DNA of 22,856 nucleotides from JBBSGC01 sp038254525. Its GTDB lineage: Bacteria; Actinomycetota; Actinomycetes; Propionibacteriales; Nocardioidaceae. The stretch is taken from NCBI GenBank assembly GCA_038254525.1, contig JBBSGC010000016.1:1-22856 (forward strand). Reading direction: 5' to 3'. Below the pieces are notes generated by a model that did not search any database, was not told the DNA's origin, and saw only the letters and a list, made by a program, of their open reading frames with translations. Every line of letters starts with the position of its first letter. The stretch's first letter is position 1. Both the position numbers and the translations under genes were made by a program. Positions 1-6,577 of the stretch are shown here, one piece after another.

Positions 1-164
1 CGCGTTGTCCGGCATGCGGTGAACCCGCTCGAGCGGACGCGACGTTCTGCGACTCCTGCGGGCACGTGCTGTCGTCTCGTTGCCCGGGGTGCGGTGCCGC
101 CAACGACGGCGACGCGAGGTTCTGCTCCTCGTGCGGTGCTGTGCTTGGTGGCAGCGCCGGTTGA
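1..164 (+). CDS. C-terminal end of a double zinc-ribbon protein (partial)
   Basis: Reading from base 3, an open frame of 53 codons runs to a TGA at 162-164; its 5' end lies outside the window. It encodes two tandem zinc ribbons: CPACG...FCDSCG followed by CPGCG...FCSSCG. That makes four CxxC knuckles in about 45 residues, the pattern of DZANK-type double zinc ribbons. Such modules usually sit at a terminus of larger regulatory or membrane proteins and bind zinc structurally or contact nucleic acid or protein. What precedes this one cannot be seen, so the function of the whole protein is unknown. The spacing and eight cysteines make the zinc-ribbon call firm despite the short length. Confidence 0.8.
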   Translation, partial: RCPACGEPARADATFCDSCGHVLSSRCPGCGAANDGDARFCSSCGAVLGGSAG

Positions 165-184
165 GCGCTGCACGTTAGCCTCCG

Positions 185-871
185 GTGGTGCCAGTGGAAG
201 CGCGCACCGACCGGCTGGCCCGGCTGCGTCAGGAGTACGCCGACGCGGGGCTGTCCGACCAGGAGACGGTCGACGACCCGATGGGACTGTTCGGCCGCTG
301 GCTCGATGCCGCGCTGAGCAGCGGGCTGCACGAGGCCAACGCGATGACGCTGGCCACGGTCGACACCGACGGCCGGCCGGCGGCGCGGCTGGTGCTGCTC
401 AAGGAGCTCACCGCCGAAGGCTTCTGCTTCTTCACCAACTACGAGTCTCGGAAGTCCGAAGAGCTGCGCGCCGAGCCGCGGTGCGCGCTGGTCTTCCCCT
501 GGCACCCGTTGCAACGGCAGGTCCGGGTGGAGGGGGTCGCGAAGCAGCTGTCCGAAGCGGCGTCCGCCGCGTACTTCACCCGGCGCCCGCGGGGTTCGCA
601 GCTAGGTGCCTGGGCCTCCCCGCAGTCCCGGGTCGTGGCCGACCGGCAGGCGTTGGACGCCGCGTACCACCGGGTGGAGGAGCGCTTCGCCGGGGTCGAG
701 GAGGTGCCCAGGCCACCGCACTGGGGCGGCTGGCGGGTCGAGCCGCTGCTCATCGAGTTCTGGCAAGGCCGACCCGGTCGGATGCACGACCGGCTGAGGT
801 TCGCGCGGAGCTGCCTGGACACGGCCGCGGCCACCGACCGGTCCTGGCACCGCGACCGGCTCGCCCCTTGA
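185..871 (+). CDS. pdxH: Pyridoxine/pyridoxamine 5'-phosphate oxidase
   Basis: FMN-dependent cytosolic oxidase that converts pyridoxine or pyridoxamine 5'-phosphate to pyridoxal 5'-phosphate, the last step of vitamin B6 supply and salvage. The 228-residue protein has the usual family length. It shows the FMN-binding stretch around RLVLLKEL, the FFTNYESRKSEEL segment, and the C-terminal signature IEFWQGRPGRMHDR near residues 197-210, which fits the PdxH family pattern. The start is uncertain. GTG codons occur at 185, 188 and 194, there is no clear ribosome binding site, and a TANNNT box (176-181) sits so close that a leaderless transcript beginning near 188 is possible. It stands alone on its strand, 20 nt after the zinc-ribbon gene. 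Confidence 0.95.
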   Translation: MVPVEARTDRLARLRQEYADAGLSDQETVDDPMGLFGRWLDAALSSGLHEANAMTLATVDTDGRPAARLVLLKELTAEGFCFFTNYESRKSEELRAEPRCALVFPWHPLQRQVRVEGVAKQLSEAASAAYFTRRPRGSQLGAWASPQSRVVADRQALDAAYHRVEERFAGVEEVPRPPHWGGWRVEPLLIEFWQGRPGRMHDRLRFARSCLDTAAATDRSWHRDRLAP

Positions 872-931
872 CGCTGCCAGCAGAGCAGGCTGCAGGGGTT
901 GGTGGGGAGCTGCCAGCTGGAGACATGGGAC

Positions 932-1066
932 GGCCCGCAGGGTTGCGATGTGGGATCGCATCCGAGGGACGAGCTCGGACCCCTGCGGGCCCGGTGGCTG
1001 CTGTGGAGTCGCTGCCCGCTGGCGCGGGCTGGGCCTCCCGGCAGCGGCGGCTAGCGAGCAGCCACC
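932..1066 (+). ncRNA. Candidate structured RNA or folded element in the pdxH-MFS gap
   Basis: The 315-nt gap 872-1186 holds no convincing gene but two adjacent self-complementary blocks. Block one (932-991): an 11-bp perfect stem GGCCCGCAGGG/CCCTGCGGGCC (932-942/981-991) encloses two perfect 6-bp hairpins, TGCGAT/ATCGCA (944-949/955-960) and TCCGAG/CTCGGA (961-966/974-979). This makes a three-way junction with almost no unpaired junction bases. Block two (993-1066): a 10-bp perfect stem GGTGGCTGCT/AGCAGCCACC (993-1002/1057-1066) encloses CGCTGCC/GGCAGCG (1010-1016/1040-1046). It matches no riboswitch or RNA family core I know. It could be a cis leader of the MFS gene, an elaborate pdxH terminator, a small RNA, or a palindromic DNA element. 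The strand is assumed from both neighbours. Confidence 0.5.
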
Positions 1067-1186
1067 TCACAAGTCCTGGAAACACTCATGTAGGCGGACC
1101 ACCTCCTTCCCGTGTACGCCAAACGCTACGCGCGGCTCGCAGGGGGCACAAGCAGGATTGCGCGCGTCTTGAGAGGATCGCTGCTC

Positions 1187-2455
1187 GTGGCGGGTGCGCG
1201 GTGGTGGTCGGCGGTGGTCACCGACATCCGGCCCCTGCGGCACTCCGCCGACTTCCGCCGGCTCTGGTCGGGCCTGACCGTCGCGCAGTTCGGGCAGCAG
1301 ATGACCGCGGTCACGATCGCCTACCAGGTCTACACACTGACGCACTCGTCGTTCGCCGTCGGGCTGGTCGGTCTTTACGCGTTGGTTCCGTTGGTCGCCT
1401 TCGGGCTCTACGGCGGCGCAATCATCGATGCGATGGACCGGCGGCAGGTCGCCCTCGTCGCCTCTTGCGGGCTGTGGGCGATGTCGCTGCTGCTGGTCGG
1501 GCAAGCCTTCGCCGGTCTCCACTCGGTCACGATGCTCTACGCCGTGGTCGCCGTCCAGGCCGCCTGCTTCGCCGTCAACAACCCGGCCCGGTCGGCCATC
1601 CTGCCGCGGCTGCTGCCGCTGGAGATGATGCCGGCGGCCAACGCGCTGACCATGGCGTCGTTCAACCTCGGGTTCACCGTCGGGCCGCTGGTCGGCGGGC
1701 TGCTGATCGCCTGGCGCGGTGTCGGCCCGGCGTACGCGGTGGACGCGGTCGCGTTCACCGCGGCGTTGTACGCGCTCGTGCGGCTTCCGCCGATGCCGCC
1801 GTTGCACGGCAACGGCCGACGGCCGGGACTGCGTTCGGTGCTCGACGGCCTGCGCTTCCTGCGTGCGGCGCCGAACCTGCGGATGACCTTCGTCCTCGAC
1901 ATGTGCGCGATGGTGCTGGCGCAGCCGCGGGCGTTGTTCCCGGCGCTGGCCATCACGGTGTTCGCCGGAGGGGCCGGCACGCTGGGCCTGCTGCAGGCGG
2001 CGCCGGCGGTCGGCTCGCTCGCGGCGTTCGCCGTGTCGGGCTGGATCAGCCGGGTGCACCGGCACGGCCTGGCGATCGCCGTGTCGGTCGGGTGCTACGG
2101 CGTCGCTGTGGCAGTGGCTGGCTTCGCCGCCGTGGGGGTGGCCGGAGTCGTCTGGCTGGTCGTCGTCTGCCTCGCGCTATCCGGCTCGTCGGACATGGTG
2201 AGCGCGGCGTACCGGTCCACGATGCTCCAGGTTGCGGCGCCGGACGAGATGCGGGGCCGCCTGCAGGGGGTGTTCACGGTGGTGGTGGCCGGTGGTCCTC
2301 GGCTCGGTGACTTCCTGGCCGGGTCGCTCGGTGACCTGGTCGGGGACGCCCGCGCGATGGCGGTCGGCGGCTGCGCGTGCGTCATCGGCGTGCTGCTCTC
2401 CTGTGCGGCGCAGCGCCGGTTCCTCGGATACGACGCACGCGCCCCGAAGCCCTGA
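1187..2455 (+). CDS. MFS transporter, EntS/MFS_3-like exporter
   Basis: Major facilitator superfamily membrane protein of about 422 residues, probably a proton-driven exporter. It begins with the cytosolic sequence DIRPLRHSADFRRLWSG, typical of the EntS/MFS_3 branch, and then shows a run of hydrophobic helices. A loop with GGAIIDAMDRRQV after the second helix corresponds to the MFS motif A region, and NNPARSAILPRLLP lies in the fourth-helix area, as in this branch. The substrate cannot be told from sequence. I chose the GTG at 1187 because GAGAGGA (1171-1177) is well placed before it. The upstream in-frame GTG at 1112 is preceded by a pyrimidine-rich stretch and is unlikely. It converges on the thioesterase-like gene, 25 nt away. 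The structured region 932-1066 lies upstream and might be its leader. Confidence 0.88.
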   Translation: MAGARWWSAVVTDIRPLRHSADFRRLWSGLTVAQFGQQMTAVTIAYQVYTLTHSSFAVGLVGLYALVPLVAFGLYGGAIIDAMDRRQVALVASCGLWAMSLLLVGQAFAGLHSVTMLYAVVAVQAACFAVNNPARSAILPRLLPLEMMPAANALTMASFNLGFTVGPLVGGLLIAWRGVGPAYAVDAVAFTAALYALVRLPPMPPLHGNGRRPGLRSVLDGLRFLRAAPNLRMTFVLDMCAMVLAQPRALFPALAITVFAGGAGTLGLLQAAPAVGSLAAFAVSGWISRVHRHGLAIAVSVGCYGVAVAVAGFAAVGVAGVVWLVVVCLALSGSSDMVSAAYRSTMLQVAAPDEMRGRLQGVFTVVVAGGPRLGDFLAGSLGDLVGDARAMAVGGCACVIGVLLSCAAQRRFLGYDARAPKP

Positions 2456-2480
2456 CCGCGGGGACCGGCAGCTGCCCAGA

Positions 2481-3224
2481 TCAGGTACGCGGCGCGAAGC
2501 GGGCCGGGTCCACGCGTACCCAGGTGTGTGCCGCGCGTCCGACGACGCGGCCGTCGGGGTCGTAGAGGGTGGTGGCGGTGTGGGTCTTGCGCTCTTCGAC
2601 CGCCCGCCGCTGACCGACGACGACGTAGGTGACACCCGCCTCGACGGCGGCCTCCACGTGAGCGGTCATCCGGCCCAGCACCATCGGCCGGCCGCCCAGC
2701 TCGTCGGTCCAGCCACCCGGACAGTCCAGGGCCGCCCAGACGAACGGAGCGCCGAGGTCGGCCTGTGCGGTCCACGTGCAAGCCGTACGCCCGGGAGCCA
2801 GCGGCCCTGGCGCCAGGCGCAGGCCGTCGCCGACGCCACGAGCGGTGCCGCACACGAAGCACTCCGGGAACGGGTGCTGTTGCAGACCGGCGTAGCCGGC
2901 CGCCGTCGCCCGGGCGGTGTCGACGTCGACCGGTTCGACGGGGTTGCCGAGCGCCTCCGGGCTCGCTACGACCGCCTCGGCGACCAGCAGGTCCCCGCTG
3001 AACAGGCGCGCACCCGGTCGACCGGCGTCGTCATCGAGCTGCACGTCGAGTGGTGCATCCAGTGGTGGCGGCATGCGCAACGTGACGGTCACCGGTCCAG
3101 CGTGACCGGTGGTGTCCGACAGCCGGGTTGCCACCAGCCCCGCCGTCCATCCGCCGTTACCGGAGCTCGCCGGGCCCCGGAAGCGGTGCTCGATCGTAAC
3201 GGGCTCCAGATGCGTCCCGGTCAT
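2481..3224 (-). CDS. Hotdog/thioesterase-like protein of unknown substrate
   Basis: A 247-residue cytosolic protein resembling actinobacterial thioesterase-superfamily (double hotdog-like) proteins. Visible features are an N-terminal strand-rich half, a central FPECFVCG segment with two cysteines, the WAALDCPGGW stretch characteristic of this group, and a C-terminal half ending in ATTLYDPDGRVVGRAAHTWVRV, a typical hotdog closing strand pair. No catalytic residue can be assigned with confidence, and the acyl substrate is unknown. The ATG overlaps the stop of the upstream glycosylase gene by four bases (ATGA, 3221-3224), so it is translationally coupled and very likely the last gene of a photolyase-udgX-thioesterase operon. 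Confidence 0.7.
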   Translation of the reverse strand: MTGTHLEPVTIEHRFRGPASSGNGGWTAGLVATRLSDTTGHAGPVTVTLRMPPPLDAPLDVQLDDDAGRPGARLFSGDLLVAEAVVASPEALGNPVEPVDVDTARATAAGYAGLQQHPFPECFVCGTARGVGDGLRLAPGPLAPGRTACTWTAQADLGAPFVWAALDCPGGWTDELGGRPMVLGRMTAHVEAAVEAGVTYVVVGQRRAVEERKTHTATTLYDPDGRVVGRAAHTWVRVDPARFAPRT

Positions 3225-3874
3225 GCCGGCACCAGCGTCTCGGCGACCACCGACAGATCCTGGACGAACTCCGCGTACGCCGCTTCGGTGTCGCTGGCGC
3301 GCAGGACCGCCGACGGGTGCACGGTGGCTAGCATCCAGCCCGCACGCACCAGCGCCGGCTCGACGTGTCGAGGCGTACGCGGGTAGAGGATGCCGCGCTG
3401 CCGGGTCACGCGGAAGGCCGGCCCGAAGATGCTCCGCGCCGCGGTCGCACCGAGGCAGACCAGGATCTCCGGGTCGACGACCGCCAGCTCGGCCACCAGC
3501 CAGGGGCGGCAGGCGGTCAGGTGCACTAGCTCGGGGGTCTGGTGCAGCCGCCGCTGCGGAGTCTGGGTGAAACGAAAATGCTTGACCGCGTTCGTCACAT
3601 AGCAGTCCGCCCGGTCGATGCCCGCCTCGCTCAGCGCCCGGTCGAGCAGCCGGCCCGCCGGACCGACGAACGGCGCACCCTGCCGGTCCTCGGCGTCCCC
3701 GGGCTGCTCGCCCACGAAGGCGACCCGCGCCAGCGTAGAGCCGCTGGAGAACACCGTCTGGGTGGCCGACCGGTGCAGCTCACAGCCCTGGCAGCCGGTG
3801 GCCGCGTTCCGCAGACTGGCGATTCCGGCGCCGGCCGGCACCCACGCATCGGCGCCGGGTCGTTCCTCGGTCAC
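3221..3874 (-). CDS. udgX: UdgX-type uracil-DNA glycosylase (family 4-like, Fe-S)
   Basis: Member of the uracil-DNA glycosylase superfamily, closest to UdgX, which removes uracil from DNA and in mycobacteria stays covalently linked to the product site through a histidine. The 217-residue protein shows a CxxC pair (C28, C31) expected for the iron-sulphur cluster. It has the UdgX form of motif A, GEQPGDAED (55-63), VGPAGRLLDRAL, the TNAVKHFRFT stretch, an insert ending QRRLH (107-111), and the distal TVHPSAVLR motif. His111 aligns with the crosslinking histidine, but the loop is QRRLH rather than the canonical KRRIH. The start is GTG. It follows the photolyase by nine bases and overlaps the next gene, so it belongs to a repair-linked operon. 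Confidence 0.9.
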   Translation of the reverse strand: MTEERPGADAWVPAGAGIASLRNAATGCQGCELHRSATQTVFSSGSTLARVAFVGEQPGDAEDRQGAPFVGPAGRLLDRALSEAGIDRADCYVTNAVKHFRFTQTPQRRLHQTPELVHLTACRPWLVAELAVVDPEILVCLGATAARSIFGPAFRVTRQRGILYPRTPRHVEPALVRAGWMLATVHPSAVLRASDTEAAYAEFVQDLSVVAETLVPA

Positions 3875-3883
3875 CTCACCACC

Positions 3884-5299
3884 CTAGGGTTCTCGCACGC
3901 TCGGGTGCGCGGCGGAGCCGACCCGGAGCGACTCGTAACGCTCCAGGGCCACCTTGCGTTCGACCGCGTGGTCGACGATCGGCTTCGGATACCCCGGCGG
4001 GGGCCCCCCGGCCAGCGACCACGGCTCGTGCACGTCGGATCCCAGTATCCCGGCGAGCTCGGGCACGTAGCGCCGCACATAGTCGCCACCAGGGTCGAAC
4101 CGGCGCCCTTGGGCGACCGGGTTGAAGACCCGGAAGTAGGGAGCTGGGTCGGTGCCCGACCCGGCCACCCACTGCCAGCCGTGGGCGTTGGAGGCCAGGT
4201 CGCCGTCGCGCAGCCAGTGCATGAAGTGCCGCGCGCCGAGCTGCCACTCGATGTGCAGGTCTTTGACGAGGAAGCTGGCGACAATCATCCGCACCCGGTT
4301 GTGCATCCAGCCCTCGCTGCGCAGCTGCCGCATGCCGGCGTCGACGATGGGATAGCCGGTGCGACCCTCCGTCCAGGCCAGCAGCGCGGTGCCCAGTTCG
4401 GAGTAGCCGAGCCGGGCGTACTCCGGCCGCAGGTAGTCCCGTGCACTTTCCGGATGGCGCCACAGCACGTCGGCGTAGAACTCGCGCCAGGCGAGCTCGC
4501 TGCGGTAGATGAGCGCGCCGTTGGCCCGGCCGGGTTCGGGGAGGTCGGGGAAGTCGGCGAGGTCGGCGAGCAGCGTGCGCGGGTGGATCTCGCCCCATTT
4601 CAGGTGCACCGAAAGGTGCGACGTGGCGTCCAGATCGGGTCGGTCCCGGTCCTCGGCATAGCGGTCGATGCCAGATGCCAGGTAGGCCCGCCAACGGGCG
4701 CAAGCAGCCGACTCGCCCGCGCGAGGCAGGCGCAGCCCCGCCGGGAGGTCGGCTCCTGGGAGCTGCGTCTCCGGCCGGCCGCGCTGAGCGGTGGACAGCC
4801 AGGCGACGCCGCGAGGCGGCGGCACCGGGGTGCGCCACCCATGCCCGGCCCATGCTCGGGCGAACGGTGTGTAGACCTGATACGGCCGCCCGTCAGCCTT
4901 CACGACGCGGCCGGGCGCCACCGCGTACGGCGACCCCAGCCGCTCGAGGCGGATGCCGTGCTCGGCCAGCGCCGCCTCGACGGCGGTGTCTCGTCGGCTG
5001 CCGTAGGGACCGAAGTCGGCCGCAACGTGCACGGTTTCGGCCCCGACCCCGCGAGCGGCTGCGGCGACCTCGCGCACCGGGTTGCCCCGGCGCAGGGTCA
5101 GGCCCGCGACGCGGGGCCCGAGGTCAGCGAGGCTGGCGCTCAGGTACGCACGGCGTGACGGGCCAGCCGGTCCCCAAAGAGCCGGGTCGAGCACGAACAG
5201 CGGCAGCACCCCGTCGCTGCCTGCGTCGACGGCGGCGCGAAGCGCAGGGTTGTCGGCCAGCCGCAGGTCACGGCGAAACCACATCACCGCAGTCGGCAC
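3884..5299 (-). CDS. phr: Deoxyribodipyrimidine photolyase (class I cryptochrome/photolyase)
   Basis: Flavoprotein that uses blue light to split cyclobutane pyrimidine dimers. About 471 residues, normal for class I. The N-terminal antenna domain opens with AVMWFRRDLRLADNPAL. The C-terminal FAD domain contains RSELAWREFYADVLW, WTEGRTGYPIVDAGMRQL, EGWMHNRVRMIVASFLVKDL and the region HGWQWVAGSGTDPAPYFRVFNP, which carry the conserved FAD and DNA contacts and the tryptophans of electron transfer. I chose the GTG at 5299 because GAGGA lies about eight bases before it. The longer frame back to 5413 would overlap ideR and adds no conserved sequence. It is first in a minus-strand unit with udgX and is divergent from ideR. 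Confidence 0.95.
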   Translation of the reverse strand: MPTAVMWFRRDLRLADNPALRAAVDAGSDGVLPLFVLDPALWGPAGPSRRAYLSASLADLGPRVAGLTLRRGNPVREVAAAARGVGAETVHVAADFGPYGSRRDTAVEAALAEHGIRLERLGSPYAVAPGRVVKADGRPYQVYTPFARAWAGHGWRTPVPPPRGVAWLSTAQRGRPETQLPGADLPAGLRLPRAGESAACARWRAYLASGIDRYAEDRDRPDLDATSHLSVHLKWGEIHPRTLLADLADFPDLPEPGRANGALIYRSELAWREFYADVLWRHPESARDYLRPEYARLGYSELGTALLAWTEGRTGYPIVDAGMRQLRSEGWMHNRVRMIVASFLVKDLHIEWQLGARHFMHWLRDGDLASNAHGWQWVAGSGTDPAPYFRVFNPVAQGRRFDPGGDYVRRYVPELAGILGSDVHEPWSLAGGPPPGYPKPIVDHAVERKVALERYESLRVGSAAHPSVREP

Positions 5300-5378
5300 C
5301 CCGTCATCCTCGTCGAGCCGCCGGCCGGGCGCAGGTCGGGCCGCTGCGCAGCCATGGCTCCTCCTGCCCGGCATCGGC

Positions 5379-5384
5379 GACAAT
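5379..5384 (+). promoter_or_regulatory. Candidate -10 element for leaderless ideR
   Basis: GACAAT lies six bases before the GTG of ideR, the distance expected when transcription starts at the initiation codon. No good -35 hexamer or strong ribosome binding site is visible. Leaderless genes are common in actinobacteria. This is inference from spacing only. Confidence 0.35.
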
Positions 5385-5390
5385 GAGCCG

Positions 5391-6089
5391 GTGAGCGACC
5401 TGATCGACACCACCGAGATGTACCTCCGGACGATCTACGAGCTGGAGGAGGAGGGCATCACCCCGCTGCGCGCCCGGATCGCGGAGCGGTTGCATCAGAG
5501 CGGCCCGACGGTGAGCCAGACGGTCGCCCGGATGCAACGTGACGGGCTGGTCAGTGTGCTGGGCGACCGGCACCTGGAGCTTTCACCGCAGGGTCGGCGG
5601 CTGGCGATGCGGGTGATGCGCAAGCACCGGCTGGCCGAGTGCCTGCTCACCGACGTCATCGGCCTCGACCTCGATCTGGTGCACGTGGAAGCCTGCCGGT
5701 GGGAACACGTGATGTCCGAGACCGTCGAACGCCGCCTGCTCGAGGTGCTCGGCCATCCCACCTCGTCGCCCTACGGCAACCCGATCCCGGGCTTGGACGA
5801 GCTGGGAGACGGTGCCGCCGGTGAGGGCGAGCAGTTCCTGGCGGGACTGCTGCCGTTGACCGAGGCGGTGGCAGCAGCCGGCGACCCGGTGCCGGTGGTC
5901 GTTCGCCGGATCAGCGAGCCGCTGCAGAGCGACCTCGCCGTGCTGGGTGTCCTCCGCCAGGTCGGTGCGCTGCCCGGGCAGGAGGTCCTCGTCTCCCGAG
6001 GCGTCGGCGGCTTCACGATCACCCGCGACGGGCGAAGTGCCGAGCTGGCTGCCGAGGCCGCGGTGCATCTGTTCGTCAAGGTGCTCTGA
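5391..6089 (+). CDS. ideR: Iron-dependent transcriptional repressor IdeR (DtxR family)
   Basis: Fe(II)-activated repressor that controls iron uptake, storage and siderophore genes in actinobacteria. The 232-residue protein has the three-part DtxR layout: a winged helix (about 1-73), a dimerisation/metal domain (74-140), and a C-terminal SH3-like domain (about 150-230). Metal ligands fall at the mycobacterial positions: Met10, Cys102, Glu105 and His106 for the primary site, and His79, Glu83 and His98 for the ancillary site. Sequence such as TTEMYLRTIYELEEEG and ACRWEHVMSE is nearly identical to mycobacterial IdeR, so an iron rather than manganese role is likely. GTG 5391 gives the canonical N-terminus. 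No clear IdeR box is seen at its own promoter. Confidence 0.95.
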   Translation: MSDLIDTTEMYLRTIYELEEEGITPLRARIAERLHQSGPTVSQTVARMQRDGLVSVLGDRHLELSPQGRRLAMRVMRKHRLAECLLTDVIGLDLDLVHVEACRWEHVMSETVERRLLEVLGHPTSSPYGNPIPGLDELGDGAAGEGEQFLAGLLPLTEAVAAAGDPVPVVVRRISEPLQSDLAVLGVLRQVGALPGQEVLVSRGVGGFTITRDGRSAELAAEAAVHLFVKVL

Positions 6090-6104
6090 CCGGGCGCCCG
6101 GTCA
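6087..6104. terminator. 18-bp perfect palindrome between convergent ideR and HPr genes
   Basis: TGACCGGGCGCCCGGTCA is perfectly self-complementary and begins with the ideR stop codon. In RNA it folds to a tight GC hairpin from either strand, suiting a bidirectional terminator in this 35-nt convergent gap. There is no T-tract, and an operator-like role cannot be excluded. Confidence 0.5.
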
Positions 6105-6124
6105 CCCACGACCCTGCACCGTCC

Positions 6125-6382
6125 TCAGCCGTCGAGGTCCGCCTCGACCAGGCGCACGATCTCGGCTAGCACCGCGTCGTCGTCGCTCGTGACGTTGACC
6201 TGGTCGCCCTGCTTGGCACCGAGCGTCATCAGCAGCAGCGCCGAGCCGGCGTCGACGGGATCGCCGCCCGCGACGCCGATCGTGACCGGCACACCGGCGG
6301 TGGTGACCGCCGAGGCGATCGCCGCGGCCGGTCGGGCGTGCAGGCCCACGCGGGACCCGACCCGGGCTGTCTGGCTGGCCAT
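6125..6382 (-). CDS. ptsH: Phosphocarrier protein HPr
   Basis: Small cytosolic phosphocarrier of the phosphoenolpyruvate:sugar phosphotransferase system. It takes phosphate from enzyme I on His15 and passes it to sugar-specific EII complexes. The 85-residue protein has the usual length. The active-site motif VGLHARPAA places the histidine exactly at residue 15. The regulatory-site region reads DAGSALLLMTLGA, with Ser47 near the position of the regulatory serine of Firmicute HPr. The ATG at 6382 is preceded by a strong GGAGGAGG. It is divergent from the enzyme I gene, with a 22-bp tandem repeat array directly between them. Confidence 0.93.
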   Translation of the reverse strand: MASQTARVGSRVGLHARPAAAIASAVTTAGVPVTIGVAGGDPVDAGSALLLMTLGAKQGDQVNVTSDDDAVLAEIVRLVEADLDG

Positions 6383-6410
6383 CGCCGCCTCCTCCGTGCT
6401 GGGCTGCTCA

Positions 6411-6498
6411 ACCGCCGGTCCGTGAGTTTCCGACCGCCGGTCCGTGAGTTTCCGACCGCCGGTCCGTGAGTTTCTGACCGCCGGTCCGTGAGTTTCTG
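6411..6498 (+). repeat. Tandem array 1: four 22-bp units, CCGTGAGTT orientation
   Basis: Four head-to-tail units of exactly 22 bp, beginning ACCGCCGGTCCGTGAGTTTC, then CG in two units and TG in two; otherwise identical. A fifth, truncated copy follows (ACCGCCG). Each unit junction contains the small dyad GACCG-C-CGGTC. The array sits in the divergent gap between HPr and enzyme I, 28 nt upstream of the HPr start and 79 nt upstream of the ptsI start. Confidence 0.95.
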
Positions 6499-6565
6499 AC
6501 CGCCGCACCCGTTCCAGCCGTCCGACCGGCGGCCCGGGCACGTCGTTGGCGCTCCGGCATCAGGC

Positions 6566-6571
6566 TACGGT
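6566..6571 (+). promoter_or_regulatory. Candidate -10 element for leaderless ptsI
   Basis: TACGGT ends six bases before the ATG at 6578, which would place the transcription start at the A of the ATG. TTGGCG (6546-6551) lies upstream, but the 14-nt spacing is short for a -35 box. No ribosome binding site precedes the ATG, which agrees with leaderless translation. Confidence 0.35.
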
Positions 6572-6577
6572 GCGACG

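Noticed and set aside
944..991. tRNA gene, because of a cloverleaf-like fold with a 7-nt loop
   Set aside because: There are only two inner arms, no T-loop GTTCRA, no D-loop GG and no acceptor geometry, so it is not a tRNA.
948..1172. 74-codon open frame in the pdxH-MFS gap
   Set aside because: No ribosome binding site or family; it runs through the strongly base-paired region, which explains the sequence better.
19..2310. A 763-codon plus-strand open frame spanning pdxH and the MFS gene
   Set aside because: It is a frame shadow in GC-rich DNA: low-complexity Arg/Ala/Gly sequence with no domain, while the overlapping frames encode clear PdxH and MFS proteins.
3542..5158. Long open frame antisense to the photolyase and udgX
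   Set aside because: No family sequence; the opposite strand carries the complete photolyase and UdgX motifs.
6411..6498. CRISPR array
   Set aside because: Units are contiguous with no spacers, and no cas genes are present; it is a simple tandem repeat.
6383..6541. N-terminal extension of HPr through the repeat array
   Set aside because: The extension only translates the 22-bp repeats; HPr starts at 6382 with a strong ribosome binding site and His15 in the canonical position.
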